From RDYZ01 sp964518905 (GTDB taxonomy: Bacteria; Cyanobacteriota; Cyanobacteriia; Cyanobacteriales; Geitlerinemataceae): DNA of 64,000 nt. Position 1 is the first letter of the stretch, and the number at the start of each line of letters is the position of its first letter. The stretch is taken from assembly GCA_964518905.1 (NCBI GenBank), contig CAZFJL010000002.1:85267-149266 (forward strand), written 5' to 3'. Made by a program: the position numbers and the translations under genes. This document shows, piece by piece, positions 40,643-49,291 of the stretch. The notes beneath the pieces were generated by a model. That model was not told the origin of the DNA. It ran no database searches and saw only the letters and a list, made by a program, of their open reading frames with translations.

Positions 40643-41548
40643 ATGACAGATCGACTGATCCGCGCGACCGCTGCCGATGGTGGTATCCGTTGTGTCGGTG
40701 CTATTACGACCAATCTCGTTGAAGAGGCGCGATCGCGTCAAAATCTGTCCTACGTGGCTACGGCGGCGCTCGGTCGTACCATGACGGCGGGTTTGCTGTT
40801 TGTGTCGAGCATGAAACGCGCTGAGTCGCGCGTGAATATTCGTCTCGATGGTGATGGCCCGCTGGGGCAAGTTCTGGCCGATGCGCGGCTTGATGGCACA
40901 GTACGCGGTTATGTGACAAATCCCACTGTGGAACTGCCGCCGAACAGCCAAGGCAAGCTCGATGTGGGTGGAGCTGTGGGCAAAGATGGCTATGTCTATG
41001 TCGTGCGCGACGTGGGCTACGGTTTTCCCTATTCCAGCACCACCAGCCTGATTTCCGGCGAAGTGGGCGACGACCTGACTCATTATCTGGCGACCTCGGA
41101 GCAAACCCCATCAGCGCTTCTGCTCGGCGTTTTTGTCGGAGCCGAGGGCGTAACGGCAGCGGGTGGTTTACTGTTGCAAATCATGCCGAAAGCGGCGCGG
41201 GATGAATCCCTCGTTTCCCTACTCGAATCCCGGATTGCCTCACTCTCTGGGTTTACGCCACTGCTTCAGTCTGGCAAGTCTCTGCCTGCGATTTTTAATG
41301 ATTTGCTCGGCGATATCGGGCTGAATATTTTTCCGGAAGTGCAAATGTTGCGCTTCAACTGCGAATGCTCGCACGATCGCATGATGGGAGCGCTCAAGCT
41401 GCTGGGGCGCGATGAGTTACTCGATATGATCGAGACCGACGGCGGCGCGGAAGCCACCTGTGAATTTTGCCGATCGGTGTACAACGCGGATGTCAGCGAT
41501 CTGACTCAGCTCATCGATACGCTCGAAGGCGACGGCAGTAACGGTTAG
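40643..41548 (+). CDS. hslO: Redox-regulated chaperone Hsp33
   Basis: The 301-residue holdase has the C-terminal zinc redox switch C-x-C (NCECS) and C-x2-C (CEFC), plus the N-terminal ATAADGGIRC and GEVGDDLTHYLATSEQTPSA. Oxidation of the four Cys releases zinc and activates binding of unfolded proteins. It fits the oxidative-stress genes at the left of the window functionally but not physically. The palindrome repeat lies about 30 bp after its stop. Confidence 0.95.
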   Translation: MTDRLIRATAADGGIRCVGAITTNLVEEARSRQNLSYVATAALGRTMTAGLLFVSSMKRAESRVNIRLDGDGPLGQVLADARLDGTVRGYVTNPTVELPPNSQGKLDVGGAVGKDGYVYVVRDVGYGFPYSSTTSLISGEVGDDLTHYLATSEQTPSALLLGVFVGAEGVTAAGGLLLQIMPKAARDESLVSLLESRIASLSGFTPLLQSGKSLPAIFNDLLGDIGLNIFPEVQMLRFNCECSHDRMMGALKLLGRDELLDMIETDGGAEATCEFCRSVYNADVSDLTQLIDTLEGDGSNG

Positions 41549-41575
41549 TGGAACGCGATCGGCGAAGCAATTTTA

Positions 41576-41614
41576 GACATTTGAGGTTTCTAAAACCTCA
41601 AAGCTCTCGCTCCC
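41576..41614. repeat. Dispersed post-stop palindrome, copy 2
   Basis: TTTGAGGTTT (41580-41589) and its complement (41593-41602) form a 10-bp stem, followed by CTCTCGCTCCC. It matches the copies at 9551-9596 and 63866-63909 apart from a few substitutions. It lies between convergent hslO and the recombinase-like gene, so it could end both transcripts. Confidence 0.65.
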
Positions 41615-41624
41615 TGCGATCCCT

Positions 41625-42854
41625 TCACGCCGAAACTGGGGGCGCACCAAAGGCAAAGCTTAGGGTTAACCACCAGCGATCGTCTTCACGGTGAACCACG
41701 ATCGCCCGGACAAACTCACGTAAATAAAACCGTCGTTCTACTTCGCTTAAGTCATACCAAAACTGCGGCAGTGACAAGGTGGCTAAGGTTTCCTGTAAGT
41801 TGACCGGCGGGAGCTGTTGGCGTTGCTGTTCTAGATCGGCGATCTCGACGCGGAGGTTATACGATCGCAGTGCCACCGTTTCTGCATCGAGAATGCCGTC
41901 CGCTGCGAGCTGGGGTAACTGATCGATAATCTGCTGGCAGCGATCGACCTCTGCCTGTAGCCCCGTATTGATCGCTGTGGGTATCGCCATATTATTGGCG
42001 GATATACGCTCTAGCTCACGAGTTAAATCCTCTGCGATTTGCTGAATCGTGGCCGTTAAGACGTCGGCATATTTTAATGAGCCGCATTTTTTTGGCTGTT
42101 GCGGACAACTAGACGGATAAAGGTAGGTATAGTCTGGCGCGATAGCTGCGCCAATTTTTTCGGTGTGAGGTTCAGAATCAGATCGCTTGGATGAGACGTG
42201 CGTGCGTCTTTTTTTGCCTTTGTATGGACGAGCGCTCGTGACTCGAAATCGACCCTGACAGGTTGCACAGGTCACGAGACCGGCCAGCGATCGCGACGCG
42301 CTAGCAGTACGAGGCGGCAGATTTTTGTTGCGTCCCAAGCGGCGATCGATCTGCGCCGCCTCATCGCGCGAAATCAGCGGCGCGTGTGTATTCTGAACGA
42401 CCTCATCTTTCCCATCTTCACGTTTGTAGCGCAAGTCACCGCGATAGACTGGATTGGCTAGCCAGCGTCGTGCGGTCGTGGTGGAGATCCGTTTGCCATA
42501 TTGCCGATCCAGGAAGCGTACAACATCGCTCAACGAGCCGTACAAACTAAACCGCTCAAAAAAAGCACGCACGACGGGTGAAGCTTGCCGATCGATGGTG
42601 TAGCGATCCTTGCCACGCCGATAACCGTAGGGAGCGCGTCCCGGTGGTGGATGCGCCAGTTGACGCTGGCGGGCGTGGCCTTGACGGATGCGATCGCCGT
42701 GGCTGAGAGAGTCGGGCGATTTGGGCGAGTCGGGCGAATCGGGCGAGTCGGGCGAGTCGGGCGATTTGGGTAAATTGGCCGGATCGGGCGGAGGTTCCGA
42801 AAAGCTCATGCGGGCGCTGTTGTGCTGCGGGAAATCATGCCGATCTCGATTCAA
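41625..42854 (-). CDS. Recombinase-like protein without the serine-integrase catalytic domain
   Basis: The protein has up to 409 residues, TTG start directly after the anti-sigma stop; ATG 42809 gives 394. The N-terminus is a low-complexity (SPD)n stretch (31-49). Then comes a Recombinase DNA-binding domain (about 70-165: GRAPYGYRRGKDRYTIDRQ, ARRWLANPVYRGDL), a zinc ribbon (CATCQGRF ... CPQQPKKC) and a coiled coil. This is the back half of a large serine recombinase. The resolvase domain with the nucleophilic Ser is absent and no remnant is visible upstream. It is contiguous with the sigma/anti-sigma genes. Confidence 0.8.
   Translation of the reverse strand: MNRDRHDFPQHNSARMSFSEPPPDPANLPKSPDSPDSPDSPDSPKSPDSLSHGDRIRQGHARQRQLAHPPPGRAPYGYRRGKDRYTIDRQASPVVRAFFERFSLYGSLSDVVRFLDRQYGKRISTTTARRWLANPVYRGDLRYKREDGKDEVVQNTHAPLISRDEAAQIDRRLGRNKNLPPRTASASRSLAGLVTCATCQGRFRVTSARPYKGKKRRTHVSSKRSDSEPHTEKIGAAIAPDYTYLYPSSCPQQPKKCGSLKYADVLTATIQQIAEDLTRELERISANNMAIPTAINTGLQAEVDRCQQIIDQLPQLAADGILDAETVALRSYNLRVEIADLEQQRQQLPPVNLQETLATLSLPQFWYDLSEVERRFYLREFVRAIVVHREDDRWWLTLSFAFGAPPVSA
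42711..42773. repeat. Seven 9-bp tandem repeats in coding sequence
   Basis: Seven units of GTCGGGCGA with variants (TTTGGGCGA, ATCGGGCGA, TTTGGGTAA) encode, on the minus strand, the (SPD)n run near the N-terminus of the recombinase-like protein. The length is a multiple of three, so copy-number change would keep frame. Confidence 0.85.
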
Positions 42855-43427
42855 CTATTCGACAAACAGGGCGCGGCTGATGAGCGGCGATTCGGTCTCG
42901 TCGATTAAGCTTGTCTCGTTTTCCGTGACTGATGAGCTAGAAACGTTAGCGGTGTTTGATTCCAACGTCGGTATCGGGGTTGTCGCGACGTCGGGATTAC
43001 GATTTTCAGGGCGTAAGTGACCAGAGAATGACACCGTCGCGACAAACAGGGCTGCGATCGCCGTGCCACCCCAGGATGACCAGAGGCGTCGTTGGCTCTG
43101 TTTGCGCTCTTGTGCTGCCGCGATCGTGCGGGTCGCTAGCTCTTCTGGGGAAATTGAGCTAACGGGAACAGGCATTCGTTTTAACTCGCGACTGAGGCGG
43201 GCGAGTTGTCGGTAGTTGCGTTGGCTGTCGGTGTTGACGGCGAGGCGAGCCTCAATACGAGCGCGATCATCTGAGGACAGTTCTTCATCGATCAGCGCTC
43301 CGATGTCGATCATCTCCGGGTCAGGGCGACGGCGATCGAGCTCGGAGATGTTGTCCCAATTGAACGGCAACTCAGTGTGAGGGTCGCGTTGGGAGGGGTT
43401 GGGGTTGTGTTGGCGATCGTGAGTCAT
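42855..43427 (-). CDS. Anti-sigma factor of SigG
   Basis: The 190-residue protein has a cytoplasmic N-terminal anti-sigma region (about 30-95; IDIGALIDEELSSDDRARIEARLAVN). One helix follows at about 118-136 (GGTAIAALFVATVSFSGHL), then a Ser/Thr/Glu-rich extracytoplasmic tail. The zinc-binding HxxxCxxC is not present, as in non-zinc anti-sigmas. Its gene lies 89 bp after the sigma gene, as with SapG/SigG of Synechocystis. Confidence 0.8.
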   Translation of the reverse strand: MTHDRQHNPNPSQRDPHTELPFNWDNISELDRRRPDPEMIDIGALIDEELSSDDRARIEARLAVNTDSQRNYRQLARLSRELKRMPVPVSSISPEELATRTIAAAQERKQSQRRLWSSWGGTAIAALFVATVSFSGHLRPENRNPDVATTPIPTLESNTANVSSSSVTENETSLIDETESPLISRALFVE

Positions 43428-43516
43428 GGTCAGAACAGTCCTCTGAAGAGAGATGACTGTATAAGGGAAAGCACTGATGAATAACGTGAAGAAAGCGCAA
43501 GACGGTAGGCGATTTG

Positions 43517-44182
43517 CTAGCTATCGAGGTAAGGCTGGAGTTGCTCTTTCAGGCGCGATCGAGCGCGAGCAATACGTGATTTTACCGTCCCGAGGGATGC
43601 ACCGGTAATTTCGGCAATTTCCTCGTAGGAGAGCCCTTCGATTTCACGCAGGATGATCGTCGTGCGGAAAACTTCAGGAAGTTCAGCGATCGCGGTACGT
43701 AGCCGATCGTAAAACTCCTGAGTTGCCAGCTCTTCATCGGGTCCCGGAGCATCGGCGGGTAAATCCCAGTCAAGTTGACCGTCACCGACTTTGTAGGGAG
43801 CATCCAGCGAAAGCGGCGGCTTGGTACGCTTCCGTTTGCGTAGTTCGTCATAGAACAGATTGGTCGCGATACGACTCAACCAGCCTTTAAATTTGGCCGG
43901 TTCATTCAGTCGATGCAAATTGCGATAAACCCGAATCCAGACTTCTTGAGCCAGATCGGATCGATCGCCCCAATCGGGTGCGAGGTGGTAGAGCACTTTA
44001 TCTACATGGGACTGGTAGCGGCGAAGTAGCTCCGTAAAGGCGGCTTTTTCCGGTTCCGTTCCATCTTGGCAGCGGCGAATCAAATCGCCGTCGTCAAGGC
44101 GGGCAGGTACAGGAGCCATAGGTTGCACTATGCCGATCGCAGTCCGAACTGCCGAAAATGAGAGGGGGAGAGATTGAGTCAT
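43517..44182 (-). CDS. sigG: ECF sigma factor, SigG type
   Basis: The 221-residue group-4 sigma factor has region 2 (FTELLRRYQSHVDKVLY, RSDLAQEVWIRVYRNLH, FKGWLSRIATNLFYDELRKRKR). Region 4 is ELPEVFRTTIILREIEGLSYEEIAEITG with the helix-turn-helix SLGTVKSRIARARSRL. The first 22 residues look extra; ATG at residue 23 is an alternative start. With the membrane anti-sigma gene downstream it forms an envelope- or stress-sensing module. Confidence 0.9.
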   Translation of the reverse strand: MTQSLPLSFSAVRTAIGIVQPMAPVPARLDDGDLIRRCQDGTEPEKAAFTELLRRYQSHVDKVLYHLAPDWGDRSDLAQEVWIRVYRNLHRLNEPAKFKGWLSRIATNLFYDELRKRKRTKPPLSLDAPYKVGDGQLDWDLPADAPGPDEELATQEFYDRLRTAIAELPEVFRTTIILREIEGLSYEEIAEITGASLGTVKSRIARARSRLKEQLQPYLDS

Positions 44183-44340
44183 GAGCGGAATCGGTGCACG
44201 AACCTACCACAGTTCAAAGGACGCCCATTAATCCTACGAAGTTCCCACCCCAGAATGGGACAGTTTCGTGTCGGCTAAGAAACTGTCACATACCTGTCCG
44301 GAAGCAAGGTCTTGCGTCTTGCAGGCGATCTGGATTGAAA

Positions 44341-45138
44341 TCAGGTCAGCGATCGCATCGCCCAGGAGACAAGGCCAGGAGCCAGACGATAGGCTTCGGT
44401 GGCGATCGCGGTGGGGCCGACGACGATTTCAGATCGGCGATCGCGGACGGCGTGCCAGACAGCCGTCGCGATCTCGTCAGGCTGGCTGACCCAGTTGGCG
44501 TTTAACGTTTCCGTTAGTCGGGCTTTACTGGTTTCGGTTGTGGTCGCCTCGCCGCGAAACTGGGCGCGTTCTAAAAAGTCGCTGTTGATGACGCCGGGAT
44601 GAACCAGGGAAACGAGGATTCCGTGGGGTTCTAGCTCGAATTGCAGCGTTTGGGTGAGGCCGGTTACGGCGTATTTGCTCGCACAGTAGGCGGTCATCAT
44701 CGGGAGGGGCATTTTGCCGCCGAAGGAGCCGAGGTTAACGATCGCACCTTTGCCATGCTTGAGAAAGTGGGGGATCAGAGCGTGAATGGTGTTGACGTAG
44801 CCGAAGAGGTTGGTGTCGAAGAGGCTGTGCCAGTCTTGGAGTGTGGTGTGTTCAAAGGAACCGGTGAGACAGATCCCGGCGTTGTTGACCAGCACATTGA
44901 TGGCAGAAAATCGCTCGATCGCTGAATCTACGAGGGTTTGGACTTGATCGGCATCGCTAACGTCCGTGCTGAGGGCAAGAACCTGGCAATCATCGGATCG
45001 GAGTTCATCCGCGACGGCGTTGAGGCGATCGGGCTGGCGGGCGGCAAGGACGAGGTCATAGCCTTGTTTAGCAAAGCGATGGGCGATCGCGCGGCCACTG
45101 CCTTGGGATGCTCCGGTGATGAGTGCGACGGGGGACAT
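44341..45138 (-). CDS. Short-chain dehydrogenase/reductase
   Basis: The 265-residue classical SDR has cofactor motif TGASQGSGRAIA, NNAGI, Ser in LGSFGG and catalytic YCASK (Tyr-x3-Lys). PG-motif VHPGVINSDF is also present. The nucleotide loop suggests NADP(H) (AARQPDRL after the second strand). The substrate is not predictable. It is a single gene on the minus strand. Confidence 0.88.
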   Translation of the reverse strand: MSPVALITGASQGSGRAIAHRFAKQGYDLVLAARQPDRLNAVADELRSDDCQVLALSTDVSDADQVQTLVDSAIERFSAINVLVNNAGICLTGSFEHTTLQDWHSLFDTNLFGYVNTIHALIPHFLKHGKGAIVNLGSFGGKMPLPMMTAYCASKYAVTGLTQTLQFELEPHGILVSLVHPGVINSDFLERAQFRGEATTTETSKARLTETLNANWVSQPDEIATAVWHAVRDRRSEIVVGPTAIATEAYRLAPGLVSWAMRSLT

Positions 45139-45205
45139 AGTAGAAGACCGGATTGTTGATTGAGACTGAGTGCCAAATATCCCTAATCAGGTACATATTT
45201 GCACC

Positions 45206-45265
45206 GAAACGACTGAGCCTGAAACGACTGAGCCTGAAACGACTGAGCCGGAAACGACTGAGAAT
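45206..45265. repeat. Four 15-bp tandem repeats touching a kinase stop codon
   Basis: GAAACGACTGAGCCT occurs four times in a row (the third ends in CCG, the fourth in AAT). The array ends at 45265, the last base of the sensor kinase stop codon on the minus strand. It is unlike the 15-bp unit at 4267-4356 apart from a shared TGAGCC. Confidence 0.88.
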
Positions 45266-47373
45266 CATGTGACACGAGGCTTTGGTTCATCCGGGTGTTC
45301 CGGAGAAAGATGCAGCGGCAAGGTGATCAACACATGAGTATTGGAATTTTTGCGCGAGGTCACTTCAATCACACCCTGGTGCATCTGAACAATTTGGTAA
45401 CAGATGGATAGACCCAGCCCCGTGCCTGCACCGACGGGTTTCGTCGTGAAGAACGGATCGAACACTTTTTCGAGTAAGTGATCCGGAATTCCCAGGCCAT
45501 TATCGAGGATCGATACCCGCAGAAAACGATCGCTCACCATCTCGGTATCAATCCAGATTTCAGGCCGCACGTTTGTCCGATCGGGGTGCGATCGCGCTTC
45601 GATCACCGCATCGATCGCATTCGTTAGCACATTCATCCACACCTGATTAATTTGTGCCGGGTAGCATTCGATTTGCGGCACGATGCGATAGTTACGACTG
45701 AGTTTGATGTTGTGGCGCGACATGTGATGACTCAGGATCACCAGGGTGCTATCGATGCCCTCATGAATATCCACCCGTTTCGGTCGGTTTTCATCGAGAC
45801 GCGAAAAGCTCCGCAGTGACAGCACGAGGCGCAAAATCCGCTCTGCTCCCGTTCGCATCGAATTGATGATGTTGGGCAGGTCGCTGGCAATAAAGTCGAG
45901 GTCAATTTCCCGTGAGGCCGCTTCGAGTTCGGGGGTCATCTCGGGATACGCCTTTTGATAGAGCGAAATCAGGTTGAGCAGGTCGTTGGTGTAGTTATTG
46001 GCATAGGCCAAATTGCCGTAGATAAAGTTGATCGGATTGTTGATCTCGTGGGCAATCCCGGCGACGAGCTGACCGAGAGCGAACATCTTTTCGGACTGAA
46101 TGAGCCGCGCTTGGGTGCGCTCCCGTTCGGCAAGAGCAGCTTCAAGCTGTTCGCTGCGCTCACGTAAAATCGTTTCAGAGTCTCGTAATGCCTCTTCGGA
46201 TTGCCTACGCTCCGTAATATCAACGCCGACGACAACACTGGCTTGACCGCGATCGTACTTTTGCGCGGCGATCATGTAATAACACTCCGTATCGCGCACC
46301 CGTGCCGTAATCACCTGCGAGCAATACTGATCGGGCTTGACCAAAAACTCGCGCACGAATTGCACAAACTCCGGGCTGCTTTTCAAAAAGCCCAGCTCTT
46401 TGCCGACAAAGGCTTCGGCGGGCATGTTGTAGCTGGCAGCAAGATGGCGATTGACGCCGAGGTAATGCCCCTTCGCATCAATCCAAGAGACGAATCCAGG
46501 GACGGCATCGAGTACCGCCCAAAGCTGCTCTTGGGACTCGCGGAGGGCTTCTTCGGTGCGTTTACCAGCGGTAATGTCGATCCCGACGACGACAGCGGCC
46601 CGATCGCAGGCATATTTTTGAGCGGCGATCGCGTAATACTGGGCTACGCCGCCAACTTGTGTGCGAATAATTTCAGCGGCATGGGGATCGGAGTTTTCGA
46701 GAAATGCTTCGACAAAATCGCTAAATTCTGACTTGTGTTCTAAAAAGCCAATTTCTTTTCCCACGAAGTCACTGACCGCCATATCCAGACTTTGAGCCAG
46801 ATGACGGTTGACGCCCAAATAGCGCCCGTCTACGTCCATCCAAGACACGAAACCGGGAACGGCATCTAGGACAGCTCGTAATTGATCTTCCGTTTCATTG
46901 AGGTATTTCGGATCGGTGGTCTCGATCGGGTGATCGGGCGAGTCGAGTTGAGCAATAATTTGGCGGACGATCGCGCAGGTATAACCGTAGCCATCGACGC
47001 AGAGATAGGTAAAAACAAGGCTTGTGGCAATCTCACCGCCATCGCCAACCCGGCAGCGTGATTCGATTTCGGCATGGCCGTTGCTTTCAATGGTTGACCA
47101 AATGGAAACCCAACGGCTGCTATTAATGGTGGTATCTAAGTCCCAAATTGGGCATTCCGGGATCGTGTCGTAGCCTAATAAGTTATGAGCAGCGGTGTTG
47201 CTACGAACAATAACGCCAGCGGCAGAAATGAAGAGTGCCGCTTCTGCGAAACAGTCAATCGCTTGGCTGGCCAGTTGAAGCTGGTGATGTAAATTGCAAT
47301 CGATAGAGATATCAGCCGAGGCGGCTTCAGCCCCCTGTGCAAAGGAAGTAATCGGCTGATTAGAATCCGACAT
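45265..47373 (-). CDS. PAS-domain sensor histidine kinase
   Basis: The 702-residue soluble kinase has three PAS-like domains (about 30-150, 165-285, 290-410). The second and third are near duplicates (AVLDAVPGFVSW-D-G-YLGVNRHLA). A HisKA region with HEINNPINF follows (acceptor His), then HATPase with N box (NAIDAV), DNGLGIP and GTGLGLSI. No membrane segment is seen, so it senses a cytoplasmic signal. No regulator is encoded beside it. Confidence 0.92.
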   Translation of the reverse strand: MSDSNQPITSFAQGAEAASADISIDCNLHHQLQLASQAIDCFAEAALFISAAGVIVRSNTAAHNLLGYDTIPECPIWDLDTTINSSRWVSIWSTIESNGHAEIESRCRVGDGGEIATSLVFTYLCVDGYGYTCAIVRQIIAQLDSPDHPIETTDPKYLNETEDQLRAVLDAVPGFVSWMDVDGRYLGVNRHLAQSLDMAVSDFVGKEIGFLEHKSEFSDFVEAFLENSDPHAAEIIRTQVGGVAQYYAIAAQKYACDRAAVVVGIDITAGKRTEEALRESQEQLWAVLDAVPGFVSWIDAKGHYLGVNRHLAASYNMPAEAFVGKELGFLKSSPEFVQFVREFLVKPDQYCSQVITARVRDTECYYMIAAQKYDRGQASVVVGVDITERRQSEEALRDSETILRERSEQLEAALAERERTQARLIQSEKMFALGQLVAGIAHEINNPINFIYGNLAYANNYTNDLLNLISLYQKAYPEMTPELEAASREIDLDFIASDLPNIINSMRTGAERILRLVLSLRSFSRLDENRPKRVDIHEGIDSTLVILSHHMSRHNIKLSRNYRIVPQIECYPAQINQVWMNVLTNAIDAVIEARSHPDRTNVRPEIWIDTEMVSDRFLRVSILDNGLGIPDHLLEKVFDPFFTTKPVGAGTGLGLSICYQIVQMHQGVIEVTSRKNSNTHVLITLPLHLSPEHPDEPKPRVT

Positions 47374-47583
47374 GAAAGCGTTGAAGTGTTGCGAGCGGGA
47401 CAGCGATCTTCAGTCTGGATATACGGTCGCTCTCGACCAGTATCCTAACACTTTAGATTTTTGTTATCGCGGAAAATTCAGACTGTCTTTAAAAAATATT
47501 GTTGAGTGCCGTTTGTTTCGGCGGGTGTCGTGTCGGATCTCATTCGGCGAGCAAACAAATGGGCATCCGGCGGAAATCTGAAT

Positions 47584-49116
47584 CTATCGCGAACGGTTCG
47601 ATCGCGTTGCGGGTTCGCTCGATCGTCCGAGAAATTCCCGTCGAATTCGATCGCATAAACTATCGCGGTCAACCTGTGCCAAGATTTCGCGCACAACGGT
47701 ATCGGCTCCCAAAGGCCCCCAAGTGCAGCCCCGCTCTAGATATTCCTTTGCGGCCTGTCCGACCAAATAAACCCCGACACCCGCGATTCCCGCCTGGGCG
47801 ATCGCCGATCCGACAAAGCCCGGTACACCCAGGGCTTTTCCCGCTCCTAGACTGATCCCCGTCAGCATTTCGCCCAACAGCAGCCCGCCATTGCTCCAAA
47901 TAATCGTCTTGAACAAACGTCCGGCTTCGTGGCTGGTCATGGGAAGACCATAAAGCTGGGCGAGCTGACGGATGCAGATTAGATCGGCGATCGTGCCGCC
48001 GAGTACGTCGATCGCCAAAATCGGATTGCAGGCGACAACGGCGGCTTTGGTGCGGACGAAGTTCCAAATTAGGTCGTCGGCGTCGCGATCGCGCAGGGCG
48101 ATCGCGGTTTCGGCGAGTTCGGTTTCGAGGCGTTGCGCTTGAATTAGGGCGTTCACGGCTAGGAGTAGTTCGCCGTCACGCTGGATGATTCGGGCGATCG
48201 TGCGTTTCAGCTCGTCGATCTGTGCGGGCGGCGTATACCAACGCTCGATCGGCGATTTTGTGGTGGTTGAATGGCTGGGATCAGGGGCAAAACTTGGATT
48301 AGGATCGTCAAGCAAAATGGGGGCGGGTTGGGCAGCGGTTAGGACGATTTCGTCGGCTCGCAAGGGGAGCTGTTGCCGATCGCCCAGCGCCCGCAATTGA
48401 TCAACGATCGCCTGCCGATCCAGTTCGGGATATAAATCAATCTTGTTAAAGACCATGACGATCGGCTTGCCGCTTTGCCACAGGTCGCAGAGCGCATCGT
48501 ATTCGGTTTGGGTCACGTCTCCCGACACCACAAACAGGATCGCGTCTACCTGTTGCGCCACGTCGATCGCCATCGCCGCCCGCGCTTCGCCCGCAATTTC
48601 ATCAATTCCCGGCGTATCGATCAGCTCCAGGCGCAGCGCTTCCTCGGGGACGAGATCATCCGCCAAATCCCAGGAGGCGTTTGAGGCGTTTGGTTCCGAG
48701 TGTTCGCCCGTCTCTGGATAGATCGCAGTGAGCATCACCTTCTCCACCTGTGAATCGGCGATCGCCAGATCATCGATAACGCTTTCCCAGTCTTCCCAGA
48801 TCAGTGATTGCGGCCATTTCGTCACGCCATTGGTCGGCCCCGTTTGCAGCAGTTCGCGACCCATCAGCGCATTAATTAACGCCGATTTTCCCCGACTAAC
48901 CGAGCCAAACACCGCCAGCCGAAAGACGCCGCGATCGAGCTTGTCGATCTGGGTTTGGATCGCCATAATGCCGTCTCGCTGGCGTTTCGCGAGCGCTTCA
49001 CTTTCGGTGCTGGGGCGACGCTGAGGTTGGGGGCGATCGAAACGATCGAGGGCTTGCTGAAGGCTGAGGCGGGCGCGAAATCGCGCGAGTCGTCGTTGTT
49101 TGCGGGAGGTAGGCAT
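47584..49116 (-). CDS. GTPase with DUF697 membrane domain
   Basis: The 510-residue protein has a G domain with P-loop GSVSRGKS (71-78), G3 DTPG, and G4 NKID. The C-terminal half carries DUF697-like hydrophobic segments (AVVACNPILAIDVLGGTIADLI, LGAGKALGVPGFVGSAIAQAGIAGVGVYLV). Such Era/dynamin-like GTPases are membrane-associated and of unknown role. A long variable insert follows the G4 motif. It is divergent from hisC. Confidence 0.88.
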   Translation of the reverse strand: MPTSRKQRRLARFRARLSLQQALDRFDRPQPQRRPSTESEALAKRQRDGIMAIQTQIDKLDRGVFRLAVFGSVSRGKSALINALMGRELLQTGPTNGVTKWPQSLIWEDWESVIDDLAIADSQVEKVMLTAIYPETGEHSEPNASNASWDLADDLVPEEALRLELIDTPGIDEIAGEARAAMAIDVAQQVDAILFVVSGDVTQTEYDALCDLWQSGKPIVMVFNKIDLYPELDRQAIVDQLRALGDRQQLPLRADEIVLTAAQPAPILLDDPNPSFAPDPSHSTTTKSPIERWYTPPAQIDELKRTIARIIQRDGELLLAVNALIQAQRLETELAETAIALRDRDADDLIWNFVRTKAAVVACNPILAIDVLGGTIADLICIRQLAQLYGLPMTSHEAGRLFKTIIWSNGGLLLGEMLTGISLGAGKALGVPGFVGSAIAQAGIAGVGVYLVGQAAKEYLERGCTWGPLGADTVVREILAQVDRDSLCDRIRREFLGRSSEPATRSNRSR

Positions 49117-49291
49117 CAGACGAGCGATCGAAATATATGAAAAGCGTTAACTTAACCTTCTCACACCATCCATAATCTAATCCCAAATCGAGGTCACAAA
49201 TACGCTGACGATCGCCCCGTGGCGCACGATCGCGAATCCTTCTGTGGGTGGGAGGTCTACGGTTAAAATGCTGCACCTTTCTATTTGACCC

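Noticed and set aside
45206..45265. CRISPR array
   Set aside because: Units follow each other without spacers here and at 4267-4356 and 57101-57170; they are simple tandem repeats, and no cas gene is present.
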